A stretch of DNA of 52,039 nt, taken from assembly GCF_003700275.1 (NCBI RefSeq), contig NZ_RBRE01000012.1, forward strand, positions 1 to 52,039. Reading direction: 5' to 3'. Source of the stretch: Pseudomonas cichorii (lineage in GTDB: Bacteria > Pseudomonadota > Gammaproteobacteria > Pseudomonadales > Pseudomonadaceae). The translations under genes were made by a program, and so were the position numbers. Shown piece by piece: positions 42,900 to 52,012 of this stretch. A model generated the notes under the pieces. That model made no database searches, had not been told where the DNA came from, and saw only the letters and a program-made list of their open reading frames with translations. The stretch's first letter is position 1; each line of letters opens with the position of its first letter.

Positions 42900-43081
42900 G
42901 GCGCGTTGCCGTGCGGCATCCAGGGACAGGCTTTTGCCAGACCCGACGACCGGAGGCCGAGGCTGTCGGGGAGCAGTTGCCGTCTGGGCAGAAGCTTTCT
43001 CAAGTGCAGTACGCAGCCGTACGACTTCAGCCTCCAGCTCCTCTCTAGTCAGGTCTTTCAGAACCGCCCCCAGTTACACAT
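42900..43081 (-). other. Probable frameshifted 5' end of the hybrid kinase gene
   Basis: ATG at 43081 has a GGGAGC ribosome site and reads MCNWGRF then TGA. If the run of five Gs (43067-43071) had one more base, the frame would read MCNWGAVLKDLTREELEAE and continue into the kinase frame. The coiled-coil segment is coding-like. Either the gene has a point deletion or the assembly is off by one base. Confidence 0.6.
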
Positions 43082-43124
43082 GATCGCTCCCAATAATTCC
43101 AACGTTTCAACTGCGTGATATGGC

Positions 43125-43385
43125 TTAGCCATGATACGGCTCTGCGTCTACAGTAGCAGCTAGTTCTGGATGGTTGGAGAAACCGGTCAAGACAATAGGG
43201 ATAAGCGATGCTTCATTAAAGATAAGTAACAACGGATGCCACCTCTCGCCAGACGTTATAGAACGCTCCCCGATTCCCGGATTCGGCTCATTCTCGGGCG
43301 CCTTGAAGAACGAACTGTGCGGCAGATATTGGCAGCCTGACAGCAATGGCAGGCAGAGTAGACAGAGGTTGCGATAGGTGAGCAT
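43125..43385 (-). CDS. Small putative lipoprotein
   Basis: An 86-residue product beginning MLTYRNLCLLCLPLLSGC. The lipobox is LLSGC with Cys18, giving a mature lipoprotein of about 69 residues. AAGGAT precedes the ATG at 43385. It has no recognisable domain. It is followed 43 bp later on the same strand by the kinase ATG, so co-transcription is possible. Short length and lack of family recognition limit confidence. Confidence 0.5.
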   Translation of the reverse strand: MLTYRNLCLLCLPLLSGCQYLPHSSFFKAPENEPNPGIGERSITSGERWHPLLLIFNEASLIPIVLTGFSNHPELAATVDAEPYHG

Positions 43386-43540
43386 GGTCGGATCCTTGAC
43401 TGGGATGCCGATACAGACTGCAAAAAAGCCGATGCATTCCCTGCGAGGAATACTTCTGCTTTGGCGGGATTTCGTTAGTTTCAGTAATGGCGCCGATGAA
43501 TCTGCTCCTGGTCATTATGCATTTGTCGCCTTCAATGCCG

Positions 43541-43567
43541 CTGTCGCGAGCAAGCTCCTCCCACAGG
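43541..43567. repeat. REP-type repeat unit
   Basis: CTGTCGCGAGCAAGCTCCTC (43541-43560), continuing to CCACAGG, is the typical Pseudomonas REP core read on the reverse strand (GAGGAGCTTGCTCGCG). It lies in the gap between the small lipoprotein gene and the flavodoxin gene. Confidence 0.6.
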
Positions 43568-43601
43568 CCATGGCAATTCAAACATGCGGGAGGAGCAAAC
43601 C

Positions 43602-44177
43602 TCAGGAAGCCAGTTTCCCAGCGATCCGCGCTACGCGCTCACCCAACAGCTCTGCGGTCTTCAGGTCACCACTGCGAGGTGCCTCTTCGGCAGATGCGTC
43701 GGATGGGGAAATGGCCATTGCACCCGCAAAACCTGCGGTCCAGTTCACGTCATCAGGACCGTTTTCCTTCTTGTTGGCTGGCAGCAGCCCCGTGCCGACC
43801 CACACCTGGCTATGTTGTTGAGAAAGCGTAAACAGATAGTGAATGGTGGAATGTTTGTCGCCATTGACCGAAGCCGAGTTGGTGAAGCCGGCCGCGACCT
43901 TGTCCTTGAGTGCCTGCTGGAACCACAGTTTGGAGGACGCATCGGCAAACTTCTTGAACTGCCAGGCCGGGCCGCCCATGTAGGTGGGTGAACCGTAGAT
44001 CACCGCGTCTTGCTGGGCGAGTAATTCAAAGCTGTCATCCGCAAGATTGCCCTGCTCGTCAATGCGCAGCATGGTTACCGATGCCCCCGGAACCGAAGCA
44101 GCACCGCGCTGGACAGCTTCCGCCTGCCTGGCGGTGTGGCCGTAGCCACTGAAGTAAACGATTGCAACTTTAGTCAT
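43602..44177 (-). CDS. Flavodoxin-like NAD(P)H:quinone oxidoreductase (WrbA type)
   Basis: A 191-residue FMN protein. The phosphate loop is YFSGYGHTARQAEAV, followed by YGSPTYMGGPAWQFKKFAD and GFTNSASVNGDKHSTIHYLFTLSQQH, the WrbA-type pattern. The ATG at 44177 begins MTKVAIVYFSGY. Members do two-electron quinone reduction to avoid semiquinones. It follows the DsbA-family gene on the same strand, 63 bp downstream. Confidence 0.92.
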   Translation of the reverse strand: MTKVAIVYFSGYGHTARQAEAVQRGAASVPGASVTMLRIDEQGNLADDSFELLAQQDAVIYGSPTYMGGPAWQFKKFADASSKLWFQQALKDKVAAGFTNSASVNGDKHSTIHYLFTLSQQHSQVWVGTGLLPANKKENGPDDVNWTAGFAGAMAISPSDASAEEAPRSGDLKTAELLGERVARIAGKLAS

Positions 44178-44240
44178 GATTTCTATCTCTGCCTGGCTTG
44201 ATGATTGGATTGCAAGATCTGGCATCACGTACCTGAACAA

Positions 44241-44918
44241 TCAGGCAGTCGTTGATGCGATTTGTTCGATTTTCGCTATCAGGTCACCTGGCGCGGCATA
44301 CAGATCCGCGCCGCTGAACGAATGGACGCTGTCATCGATCTCGACAAGCAGAAGCGGCACACCGCTGGCGCCAGCCTGGTCCATCAGAAACTGCGCATCC
44401 TCGATGCGCTGGCGGGTCTGCTTCGCAAGGTTTTTTCCGTGCTGGAGCCGGGTCGCGAACTCGCTTTCGCTGAGTTCATGACCTTCATTTCGCAACAGGT
44501 CAACACTGATCCTGGCAACGATGTCTGGCGATGAGGTATCCAGCCCTTCGACATATCGCTCTGTTTGCAGACGATGAAACAGTACGGGTTCCAGAGTAGC
44601 GTCAATTTCTCGAACTGCCGTCAGCGCCCGGCTCATGGCCATGGAATCGAATCGCATGTTCGCGCCGCCCAGAATCCGCTGGAAGTAGCCCGGGCTGAAG
44701 AGTTGGCCCGTCAGGCTGGCGATACGCTGATCATTGGAGCGGGCATGCATGGCAAAGGCTGGCGTGATTGCTCGGGCACCGTCGCCGGAAAAAAGGCCGG
44801 TCGGGCACAGTTGCAATGCCTGTGGAAATTCATGTGCAAGGCGTTCAAGCGCCGGAGCACTGGCGTAGCACCAGCCACACAGGGGGTCAAAAAGGTAATG
44901 AAGTTTGAGGCTGGCCAT
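44241..44918 (-). CDS. DsbA-family (FrnE-like) thiol oxidoreductase
   Basis: A 225-residue protein without a signal peptide. The active-site CGWC lies near the N-terminus (FDPLCGWCYASAPALERL), and the cis-Pro loop is GASGVPLLLV. This is the cytoplasmic DsbA-like group that includes FrnE. It is predicted to reduce or isomerise thiol substrates or form glutathione adducts. It precedes the flavodoxin gene in one leftward unit. Confidence 0.9.
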   Translation of the reverse strand: MASLKLHYLFDPLCGWCYASAPALERLAHEFPQALQLCPTGLFSGDGARAITPAFAMHARSNDQRIASLTGQLFSPGYFQRILGGANMRFDSMAMSRALTAVREIDATLEPVLFHRLQTERYVEGLDTSSPDIVARISVDLLRNEGHELSESEFATRLQHGKNLAKQTRQRIEDAQFLMDQAGASGVPLLLVEIDDSVHSFSGADLYAAPGDLIAKIEQIASTTA

Positions 44919-45063
44919 GGAAAACGGCTCCGGTTATTCGTCAGGCCTCTACGTTATTTATTTATGAGACGGAGAAATAGCCGATTACAGGAGACGGTTT
45001 GTTGCATGGATCGGTCAAATCCACGCAGCATCCGGGCAAAACATATTCGCTCCTACGCACTGT

Positions 45064-45086
45064 GCAGGAGCGAATTCATTCGCGAA
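45064..45086. repeat. REP-type repeat unit
   Basis: CAGGAGCGAATTCATTCGCG: GCGAAT-TC-ATTCGC forms a small palindrome. Same family as the inverted pair at 15794-15878. It lies just past the zinc-ribbon gene stop. Confidence 0.6.
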
Positions 45087-45093
45087 AACAACC

Positions 45094-45327
45094 TCAACGC
45101 AGAATCAATACCGCCGCGACAGCAATCACAGCGACCACGCCAAACACCATGCGTGCCAGCCATGGTGCGGTCAGCCATACGCCGGTCACGCCAGCGATCT
45201 GACCAATGTTTTTCTCGCTGAAAGGCCCGCTGGAAGGCGGCTCTTTCAGAGGGTTGCCGCAATGTGGGCAAGCGTAGGCTTTGTCGGAAATCCTTGCTGC
45301 GCACTCAGAGCAATCGATCAGGCTCAT
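45094..45327 (-). CDS. Zinc-ribbon membrane protein
   Basis: A 77-residue protein. Four cysteines, C6, C9, C20 and C23 (CSEC and CPHC, 10 residues apart), form a zinc ribbon. Residues about 50-76 form one membrane helix (FGVVAVIAVAAVLIL). Small zinc-ribbon plus TM proteins are common in Pseudomonas, and their role is unknown. It lies 87 bp downstream of xylH on the same strand and could be read through from it. Confidence 0.75.
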   Translation of the reverse strand: MSLIDCSECAARISDKAYACPHCGNPLKEPPSSGPFSEKNIGQIAGVTGVWLTAPWLARMVFGVVAVIAVAAVLILR

Positions 45328-45414
45328 ACCGCACCGTCCGTTTTTGTAATGGCCGAAAACTGAACTAAAGACCGGCTTTTCGACCTTTGGTTCTCGGGCA
45401 CCCTACGAAATGTA

Positions 45415-46551
45415 TCAGCGCCGTTCGTTTCGGGTACTCACATCGACCCACACCGCCAGGACCAGAATGCTGCCCTTGACGATCATCTGCCAGTAGCTGT
45501 CCACGTCGAGCATGGACATGCCGTTGTCGAGGCTGGTGATGACCAGCGCTCCGAGCAGTGCGCCGTAGACCGTGCCGGAGCCGCCGCGCATGGAGGTGCC
45601 GCCGATGAAGCAGGCTGCGATGGCGTCGAGTTCGCCCATGCTGCCAGCCGAGGGCGAGCCCGCAGCCAGGCGTGCAGTGTTGACCATCCCGGCGAGCGCA
45701 CACATCACGCCCATGATGCCAAAGATCCATAGCTTCACCGCCTGCACGTTGATGCCGGACAGGCGCGTGGCTTCCATGTTGCTGCCCACTGAATAGACCC
45801 GGCGCCCGAACACGGTCTGGCTGGTCACGTAGCTGAACACCCCGAGCAGAACCAGCAACAGCAGCACCGGCACGGGAATACCGTCGTAGCTGTTGAGGGT
45901 CTGGACGAAGGCCGCCAGCACCGCGCCGATCAACACCACGCGCAGGACGTCACGTACCAGTGAATGCGCCGCCAGACCATGGAGCGCGCGATTGCGGCGT
46001 TGTTTCCAGGTCAGGAACAGCGTCAGTGCGAACAGCACAATGCCCAGCCCCGTACCGACCGTATGCGGCAGATAACCCTGCCCCACATAAACCAGCTCCG
46101 GCGAAACCGGCGCAATGGTCGTGCCGCCGGTAATCCCCAACAGGATGCCGCGAAACGCCAGCATGCCGCCCAGGCCCACGATGAATGACGGGATGCGCAG
46201 ATAGGCCGTCATGTAGCCGTTGGCGATACCGATCATCAGTCCGCACAGAGCGACGATACTCAGGTTCGCCAGCAGCGGGATGTGATAGATCACATCGAGA
46301 ATCGCCGCCAGGCCGCCGAGCAGGCCCAGCAATGAGCCGACCGACAGATCGATCTCGCCGCTGATGATCACCAGCACCATGCCGCAGGCAAGAATCCCGG
46401 TAATCGACATCTGCCGCAGCAGGTTGGAGAGGTTGCGCGGGGTCAGGAATCCGCCTTCGGTCTGCCAACTGAAGAACAGCCAGATAATCGCCACAGCGAT
46501 AACCAGCGCGAGCATTTTGTAGCGGGTGAAGAGCTGTTTGACCTGGTTCAT
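45415..46551 (-). CDS. xylH: D-xylose ABC transporter permease XylH
   Basis: A 378-residue inner-membrane permease with about 10 helices. ISGEIDLSVGSLLGLLGG and the late GGTSMRGGSGTVYGALLGALVI are hallmarks of the sugar-permease family. Its ATG overlaps the xylG stop by one base (TGATG), so translation is coupled. An in-frame GTG one codon earlier is less likely. It is the last xyl gene of the leftward unit; no xylB follows. Confidence 0.95.
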   Translation of the reverse strand: MNQVKQLFTRYKMLALVIAVAIIWLFFSWQTEGGFLTPRNLSNLLRQMSITGILACGMVLVIISGEIDLSVGSLLGLLGGLAAILDVIYHIPLLANLSIVALCGLMIGIANGYMTAYLRIPSFIVGLGGMLAFRGILLGITGGTTIAPVSPELVYVGQGYLPHTVGTGLGIVLFALTLFLTWKQRRNRALHGLAAHSLVRDVLRVVLIGAVLAAFVQTLNSYDGIPVPVLLLLVLLGVFSYVTSQTVFGRRVYSVGSNMEATRLSGINVQAVKLWIFGIMGVMCALAGMVNTARLAAGSPSAGSMGELDAIAACFIGGTSMRGGSGTVYGALLGALVITSLDNGMSMLDVDSYWQMIVKGSILVLAVWVDVSTRNERR

Positions 46552-48107
46552 CACGCGGACTTCCGATCGTTATTGTTATGGTCAGCGGTCTGACTGAGTG
46601 CGGCGGCAAGCACCTGTTCCTGGCTCAGTTCGTGGTTGATGAAATCACCGCGCAACTGCCCCTCGCCGATCACCAGCACCCGATCCGAAACACCAAGCAC
46701 TTCGGCCAGCTCCGAGGACACCATGATGATCGACACGCCTTCGGCCGCCAGCGCGCCCATCAACTTGTAGATTTCGTACTTGGCGCCGACATCCACGCCG
46801 CGGGTCGGCTCGTCGAGAATCAGGACCCTGGGCCTGGTCAACAGCATCTTGGCCAGCACGGCTTTCTGCTGATTGCCGCCGGAAAGGCTGGTGATCGGCA
46901 GGAACGGACTCGCAGTCTTGAGGTGCATGCGCGAGATTTCCTGATCGATGCTGTGCAGCTCGGCTTCGGCGTCGATGCGGGTCAGCTTCGAGTAACTGTC
47001 CAGCACCGCCAGGGTGATGTTCTGGCCAACTCCAAGATCCGGAATGATGCCCTGGCGCTTGCGGTCTTCGGGAACCATGCACAGGCCGGCGCGGATCGAT
47101 TTGAGCGGCGTGCCGGTGTCGATCAGCTCACCGTCCAGCCAGACCTCGCCTTCGTAGCGACCGGGATAGGCACCGAACAGCGCCGAAACCAGTTCCGTGC
47201 GACCGGCCCCGACCAGCCCGGCAATGCCCAGGATTTCGCCGCGCTTGAGGACGAACGAAATGTCGTCGACCCGTTTGCGTTTCGGCGTGTCGACGTCATA
47301 ACAAGTGATGTGTCGAGCCTCGAAAACCACCTCACCAATGCTGTGGGGTTCGGTGGGATACAGATTGCTCATTTCCCGGCCGACCATCTGGGTGATGATT
47401 CGCGGAATATCCATGTCCGCCATGGCGGTGGTTGCAATGTGTTTACCGTCGCGGATCACCGAAATGGTGTCGCACACCGCAGCCACTTCATCGAGCTTGT
47501 GGGAGATGTAGACGCACGCCACGCCCTTGGCCTTGAGGTCGCGGATGATGTCCAGCAGCACCTCGATTTCCGAACGGGTCAGTGCCGAGGACGGCTCATC
47601 GAGAATCAGCAGACGCGCCTGCTTGTTCAGCGCCTTGGCGATTTCCACCAGTTGCTGATAGCCGCCGCCGTACTGGGAAACCGGCAGCGATACGTTCATG
47701 TCCGGCACTTTCAGCTCACGCATCAGGGCTTCGGCACGACGGGTCATGGCCGGGTAGTTCATGCGTCCGCCGAACAACGTCAGCTCATGCCCCATGAAAA
47801 TGTTTTCGGCCACCGACAGATCGGGGACCAGAGTCAGTTCCTGATGAATGATGACGATGCCGGCGGCTTCGGTTTCGCTGATCGACTGTGCCCTGAGCGG
47901 CTGGCCATCCCAGAGGATTTCGCCGTCCCAGGTGCCGTGCGGATAGACCGCCGACAGCACTTTCATCAACGTGGATTTACCGGCGCCGTTCTCGCCGCAC
48001 AACCCGATGCACTCCCCCGGCCTGACCTTGATATCGATGCCATTGAGGGCTTTGACGCCGCCGAAGGTTTTGACGATGCCGTTCATTTCCAGCAGATAGT
48101 CGGACAT
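46551..48107 (-). CDS. xylG: D-xylose ABC transporter ATPase XylG
   Basis: A 518-residue tandem ABC ATPase. The first domain has Walker [10 protein letters not shown] (residues 38-46), signature [10 protein letters not shown] and Walker [12 protein letters not shown]. The second has a degenerate Walker A ([10 protein letters not shown]), signature LSGGNQQK and Walker [15 protein letters not shown], the usual sugar-importer asymmetry. ATG 48107 starts [11 protein letters not shown]. It follows xylF with a 109-bp gap that contains a perfect hairpin. Confidence 0.96.
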   Translation of the reverse strand: MSDYLLEMNGIVKTFGGVKALNGIDIKVRPGECIGLCGENGAGKSTLMKVLSAVYPHGTWDGEILWDGQPLRAQSISETEAAGIVIIHQELTLVPDLSVAENIFMGHELTLFGGRMNYPAMTRRAEALMRELKVPDMNVSLPVSQYGGGYQQLVEIAKALNKQARLLILDEPSSALTRSEIEVLLDIIRDLKAKGVACVYISHKLDEVAAVCDTISVIRDGKHIATTAMADMDIPRIITQMVGREMSNLYPTEPHSIGEVVFEARHITCYDVDTPKRKRVDDISFVLKRGEILGIAGLVGAGRTELVSALFGAYPGRYEGEVWLDGELIDTGTPLKSIRAGLCMVPEDRKRQGIIPDLGVGQNITLAVLDSYSKLTRIDAEAELHSIDQEISRMHLKTASPFLPITSLSGGNQQKAVLAKMLLTRPRVLILDEPTRGVDVGAKYEIYKLMGALAAEGVSIIMVSSELAEVLGVSDRVLVIGEGQLRGDFINHELSQEQVLAAALSQTADHNNNDRKSA

Positions 48108-48155
48108 GGCGAGGCTCACAGAAAAGGGTCCACTCTCCGGTCACAGACCGAAGGT

Positions 48156-48180
48156 CAACTGCGCAGAATCTGCGCAGTTG
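48156..48180 (-). other. Intercistronic hairpin between xylF and xylG
   Basis: Perfect 12-bp inverted repeat CAACTGCGCAGA / TCTGCGCAGTTG with a single base between the arms. No T-tract follows on the minus strand. Such hairpins after a binding-protein gene often stabilise its mRNA and raise its level over the downstream ATPase. Confidence 0.6.
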
Positions 48181-48216
48181 TTCCGGTGCTCAATCGAGCC
48201 GCTGGGGCCCGAAGAG

Positions 48217-49218
48217 TCACTGTCCGGCGATCTGCGCCTTGGTGTAGAAGCCGTCCTTTTCCAGCAGGTCGATGTTGTCCCTGGTCAACGGGGTTGGGGT
48301 CAGCAGGATGGTGTCGACTTTCTTGTTGCCGTTGTCGTACTGCGAGCTGTAGCTGGGCTTCTCGTTACGCGCCAGTTGCACCGAAAGCTTCGCGGCTTCC
48401 GAGGCGATCAGTTTCAGCGGTTTGTAGACGGTCATGGTCTGGGTGCCATTGATCACTCGCTTGACCGCTGCCAGATCGGCGTCCTGCCCCGAAATCGGCA
48501 CCTTGCCGGCCAGCTTCTGCGCAGCCAGCGCCTGGATCGCGCCGCCTGCGGTGGCGTCGTTGGAAGCGACGATGCCATCGATCCTGTTGTCGTTACGGGT
48601 CAGGGCATTCTCGACAATGCTCAGCGCTTCGGTGGGGTTCCACTCCTTCACCCATTGTTGGCCGACGATCTTGATATCGCCCCGGTCGATGGCCGGTTGC
48701 AACACCTTCATCTGCCCTTCGCGAAGGATTTTTGCGTTGTTGTCGGTCGGCGCGCCACCGAGCAAAAAGTAATTGCCCTTAGGCGCAGCCTGCAGCACGC
48801 CATTGGCCTGCATCTCGCCAACCTTTTCGTTATCGAAGGAGATGTAGGCATCGATATCGGCGTTGAGAATCAGCCGGTCATAAGATACGACCTTGATCCC
48901 GGCCTTCTTGGCTTCGGCCACTGCGTTGGTCAGCACTGTGGCGTTGAACGGCACGATGACGATCACATCGACACCACGGGAGATAAGATTTTCAATCTGC
49001 GAAATCTGCTTCTGCTCGTTGGCATCGGCCGACTGGACGAAGACCTTGGCGTTCATTTGTTCTGCCGCCGCGACAAAGTAATCCCGGTCCCGCGACCAGC
49101 GTTCCAGACGCAGGTCATCAATCGAAAAACCGATTTTCGGGTTGGCAGAATCGGCCATGGCCGGAACAGACAGCAAGGCCAGAGCGCCGGCCAGTAGCGT
49201 GCGTTTGACTTTATTCAT
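48217..49218 (-). CDS. xylF: D-xylose-binding periplasmic protein XylF
   Basis: A 333-residue periplasmic binding protein. Residues 1-22 form a signal peptide (MNKVKRTLLAGALALLSVPAMA). Typical xylose-binder segments are IGFSIDDLRLERWSRDRDYF, QSADANEQKQISQIENLI, SYDRLILNADIDAYISFDN and DGIVASNDATAGGAI. It follows xylA (139-bp gap) on the same strand and is the most highly expressed part of the importer by analogy. Confidence 0.96.
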   Translation of the reverse strand: MNKVKRTLLAGALALLSVPAMADSANPKIGFSIDDLRLERWSRDRDYFVAAAEQMNAKVFVQSADANEQKQISQIENLISRGVDVIVIVPFNATVLTNAVAEAKKAGIKVVSYDRLILNADIDAYISFDNEKVGEMQANGVLQAAPKGNYFLLGGAPTDNNAKILREGQMKVLQPAIDRGDIKIVGQQWVKEWNPTEALSIVENALTRNDNRIDGIVASNDATAGGAIQALAAQKLAGKVPISGQDADLAAVKRVINGTQTMTVYKPLKLIASEAAKLSVQLARNEKPSYSSQYDNGNKKVDTILLTPTPLTRDNIDLLEKDGFYTKAQIAGQ

Positions 49219-49271
49219 GGTGGTGCGTCCTTTTATTGTTGTTTGAAAGACACTGCCTGACGATGAGTATC

Positions 49272-49313
49272 GTGCTGGTACAACTGTAGAGCGTTGTAAA
49301 ACCGGACCAGCAC
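49272..49313 (-). promoter_or_regulatory. Dyad between xylA and xylF
   Basis: Outer arms GTGCTGGT (49272-49279) and ACCAGCAC (49306-49313) and inner CAAC/GTTG pair, giving a nested dyad in the 139-bp gap. It may be a regulator site for an internal promoter or an mRNA structure; no terminator tail is seen. Confidence 0.4.
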
Positions 49314-49357
49314 AGATTTGTCGTGAGAATGTAACAGCCGACAGACGCGACTGACCG

Positions 49358-50674
49358 TCAGCTATAAACGAACCGGTTGACGATGTTTTCGAGCATTTCC
49401 TGCCTGCCGCTGACGGCCTGCGGATTCAGCTCGCTGGCAAAGGCATGTTCAGCCAGTGATTCAAGGCTGAACTCACCTGCGAGAACCTTTTGCCCCAAAG
49501 GCTGCTGCCAGCCCGCGTAGCGTTGATCCTTGAATTGCTGCAGCCGGTCGTTCTGCAGCATGGCGGCGGCACGCTCCAGAGACAGGGCCAGCACATCCAT
49601 CGCCGCAACATGGCCATGAAACAGATCAATCTGGTCGAGGCTCTGGCGACGCACCTTGGAGTCGAAGTTGAACCCGCCATTCTTGAAACCACCGGCCTTG
49701 AGGATTTCGTAAGTGGCCAGGGTCATTTCTTCGACGCTGTTGGGAAACTGATCGGTATCCCAGCCGTTTTGCGGATCGCCGCGGTTGGCATCGATACTGC
49801 CGAAGATCCCCAGCGAAGCAGCCGTGGCAATCTCGTGATGAAAGCTATGCCCGGCCAGAGTCGCGTGGTTGGCTTCGATATTGACCTTGATTTCATTTTC
49901 CAGCCCGAACTGCTGCAAAAAGCCGAACACCGTGGCGCTGTCGTAATCGTACTGATGCTTGGTCGGCTCCTGCGGCTTGGGCTCGATCAACAGATCGCCC
50001 TGGAAGCCGATCTTGTGCTTGTGCTCGACCACCATGCGCATGAAACGGCCCATTTGCTCGCGCTCGCGCTTCAAGTCGGTATTGAGCAGAGTTTCATAAC
50101 CCTCGCGCCCGCCCCACAACACGTAGTTGGAGCCCTTGAGGCGCTGGGTGGCGTTCATGGCGCTGAACACCTGCGCGGCGGCGCAGGCAAACACTTCGGG
50201 GTCCGGATTACTCGCCGCACCGGCGGCAAAGCGCGGATTGCTGAAACAGTTGGCGGTGCCCCACAGCAGCTTGATGCCGCTTTGCTCCTGGTGCTGCTCC
50301 AGATGATCGACCATCTGCGCAAAATGATTGCGGTACTCCTTGAGCGAGCTGCCTTCAGGAGCCACATCCGTATCGTGGAAGCAGTAATAGTCGATACCGA
50401 GCTTGGTGAAAAACTCAAAGGCGGCCTCGGCCTTGCCAATCGCCACTTCCAGCGGATCGCCCGCTCGCTGCCACGGGCGCTTGAAGGTGCCGGCCCCAAA
50501 CACATCCGAACCGGGCCAGACGAAAGTGTGCCAATAGCAGGCAGCCATGCGCAGGTGCTCGCGCATGGGTTTGCCGAGGATGATCTTGTTGGCGTCGTAA
50601 TGGCGGAAAGCCAGAGGAAAATCGCTGGCCAGGCCTTCGTAGCGAATGCTCTCGACCTCGGGGAAGTACGGCAT
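49358..50674 (-). CDS. xylA: Xylose isomerase
   Basis: A 438-residue TIM-barrel isomerase that converts D-xylose to D-xylulose. H100 and D103 ([12 protein letters not shown]) match the catalytic pair H101/D104 of E. coli XylA (440 residues). Metal-binding motifs are [29 protein letters not shown] and [21 protein letters not shown] precedes the ATG at 50674. It heads the leftward xylAFGH unit and is divergent from xylR. No xylulokinase gene is seen here. Confidence 0.97.
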   Translation of the reverse strand: MPYFPEVESIRYEGLASDFPLAFRHYDANKIILGKPMREHLRMAACYWHTFVWPGSDVFGAGTFKRPWQRAGDPLEVAIGKAEAAFEFFTKLGIDYYCFHDTDVAPEGSSLKEYRNHFAQMVDHLEQHQEQSGIKLLWGTANCFSNPRFAAGAASNPDPEVFACAAAQVFSAMNATQRLKGSNYVLWGGREGYETLLNTDLKREREQMGRFMRMVVEHKHKIGFQGDLLIEPKPQEPTKHQYDYDSATVFGFLQQFGLENEIKVNIEANHATLAGHSFHHEIATAASLGIFGSIDANRGDPQNGWDTDQFPNSVEEMTLATYEILKAGGFKNGGFNFDSKVRRQSLDQIDLFHGHVAAMDVLALSLERAAAMLQNDRLQQFKDQRYAGWQQPLGQKVLAGEFSLESLAEHAFASELNPQAVSGRQEMLENIVNRFVYS

Positions 50675-50733
50675 GGGCAATGTCCTTTTGTTGTTCTTGT
50701 CAGTGCCCAGATACTAGCAACCACCCCATGGCC

Positions 50734-50749
50734 AAAAATTATGAAAATC
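50734..50749. promoter_or_regulatory. Candidate XylR-binding A-tract region
   Basis: AAAAATTATGAAAATC in the 171-bp xylA-xylR divergent region contains two A-rich repeats about one helical turn apart. AraC-type XylR proteins bind direct repeats of this kind near the promoter. Weak evidence, based on position. Confidence 0.3.
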
Positions 50750-50845
50750 ACCAACAGCGGGTGCGATTTTGCGTATTGAGATTCGCCCTCCCCGCGCTTA
50801 GTCTGTGAGCACCACCTTGGTGTGGACCGGCCCAGGACAAAAACA

Positions 50846-52012
50846 ATGAAAACCGTACCGCCCGTGCACCGCGTTGCCCTGCTGTTCAACGGCAGCAAGA
50901 TCTACGACCGCGGCATCATCAGCGGCATCGGCAACTACCTGAGCAGTACCCGTGCTTCGTGGGATCTGTTTCTCGAAGAAGACTTTCTGTGCCGTCTAAA
51001 AGGAATCGAACGCTGGCAAGGCGACGGGATCATTGCCGACTTCGACGACCCGCTGATTGGCGAAGCCCTGGCCGACATCAAGTTACCGGTGGTCGCCGTG
51101 GGCGGTTCCTATCAGGACGAACGCGCCTACCCCAAAGGCATTCCCTACGTCGCCACAGACAACAAGGCCATGATCAGCCTCGCCTACGAGCACCTGATCG
51201 AAGCCGGACTGACGCGCTTTGCCTGCTTCAGCCTGCCCGAAGCCCAGGCCAACCGCTGGGCCCAGGAGCGGGAAAAGGCCTTTCGCTGGCTGATGCAACG
51301 CGACGGCCTGCACGCCGAGGTCTATCGCGGCATGGGCACCAGCGCGCCGCTGTGGGACAGCGCGGTCGAACAACAGATCGCCTGGCTGCAAAGCCTGCCC
51401 AAACCCATCGGCATCATCGCTGTCAGCGACGCCCGCGCCCGGCAACTGCTGCAAGCCTGCCTCACGGCCGGAATCGCCGTACCGGAACAAGTGGCCCTGA
51501 TCGGCATCGACAATGACCCACTGACCCGCAGCCTGACCCGAGTGCCACTGAGCTCCGTCGTCCAGGGCACCGAAACCATGGGCCGCACCGCCGCACAACT
51601 GCTCCACCAGATGCTGCACGGCATGCCGGCCAAAACCACCCAGATCCTGATTCCGCCCGACTCCATCAACGTCCAGGTCTCCAGCCTGCACCAGCCATTG
51701 GGCGACCCGTACGTCATGCAGGCCCTGCTATTCATCCGCCAATACGCCTGCCAGGGCATCAAGACTGCGCAAGTCGCGGCTTATGTCGGCGTGTCGCGCT
51801 CATCGCTGGAATCCCACTTCCGCAAAGTGCGCGGCTGTAGCGTGCATGACGAGATATTGCGATTCAAATTGGCGGCGGCGGCGGATGAGTTGAAGGATGG
51901 CGGTGTGACGATTGCCGAGGCGGCGAGGAATTGCGGGTTCAAGTCTGCGCAGTATCTGCATACGGTGTTTCGGCGGGAGTTTGGGTGTACGCCACGGGGG
52001 GCCAGGGAGGGG
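50846..52012 (+). CDS. xylR: XylR-type xylose operon activator (3' end replaced by adapter)
   Basis: 389 genuine codons are visible; E. coli XylR has 392 residues, so only the last few residues are missing. The N-terminal part is a LacI-type sugar-binding domain (RVALLFNGSKIYDRGIISGIGNYL, DGIIADFDD). The C-terminal 100 residues are an AraC DNA-binding domain (VAAYVGVSRSSLESHFRKVRG and ARNCGFKSAQYLHTVFRREFG). AGGA precedes the ATG. It is divergent from xylA. From 52013 the frame runs into adapter sequence and reads LSLIHISEP, which is not protein of this organism. Confidence 0.95.

Noticed and set aside
40788..43118. 776-codon open frame on the plus strand
   Set aside because: It is antisense to the hybrid kinase, which has clear PAS, HisKA, ATPase and receiver motifs. 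The plus-strand product has no recognisable domain and reflects codon bias.
46578..48452. 624-codon open frame on the plus strand
   Set aside because: Antisense to xylG and the end of xylF, both unmistakable.
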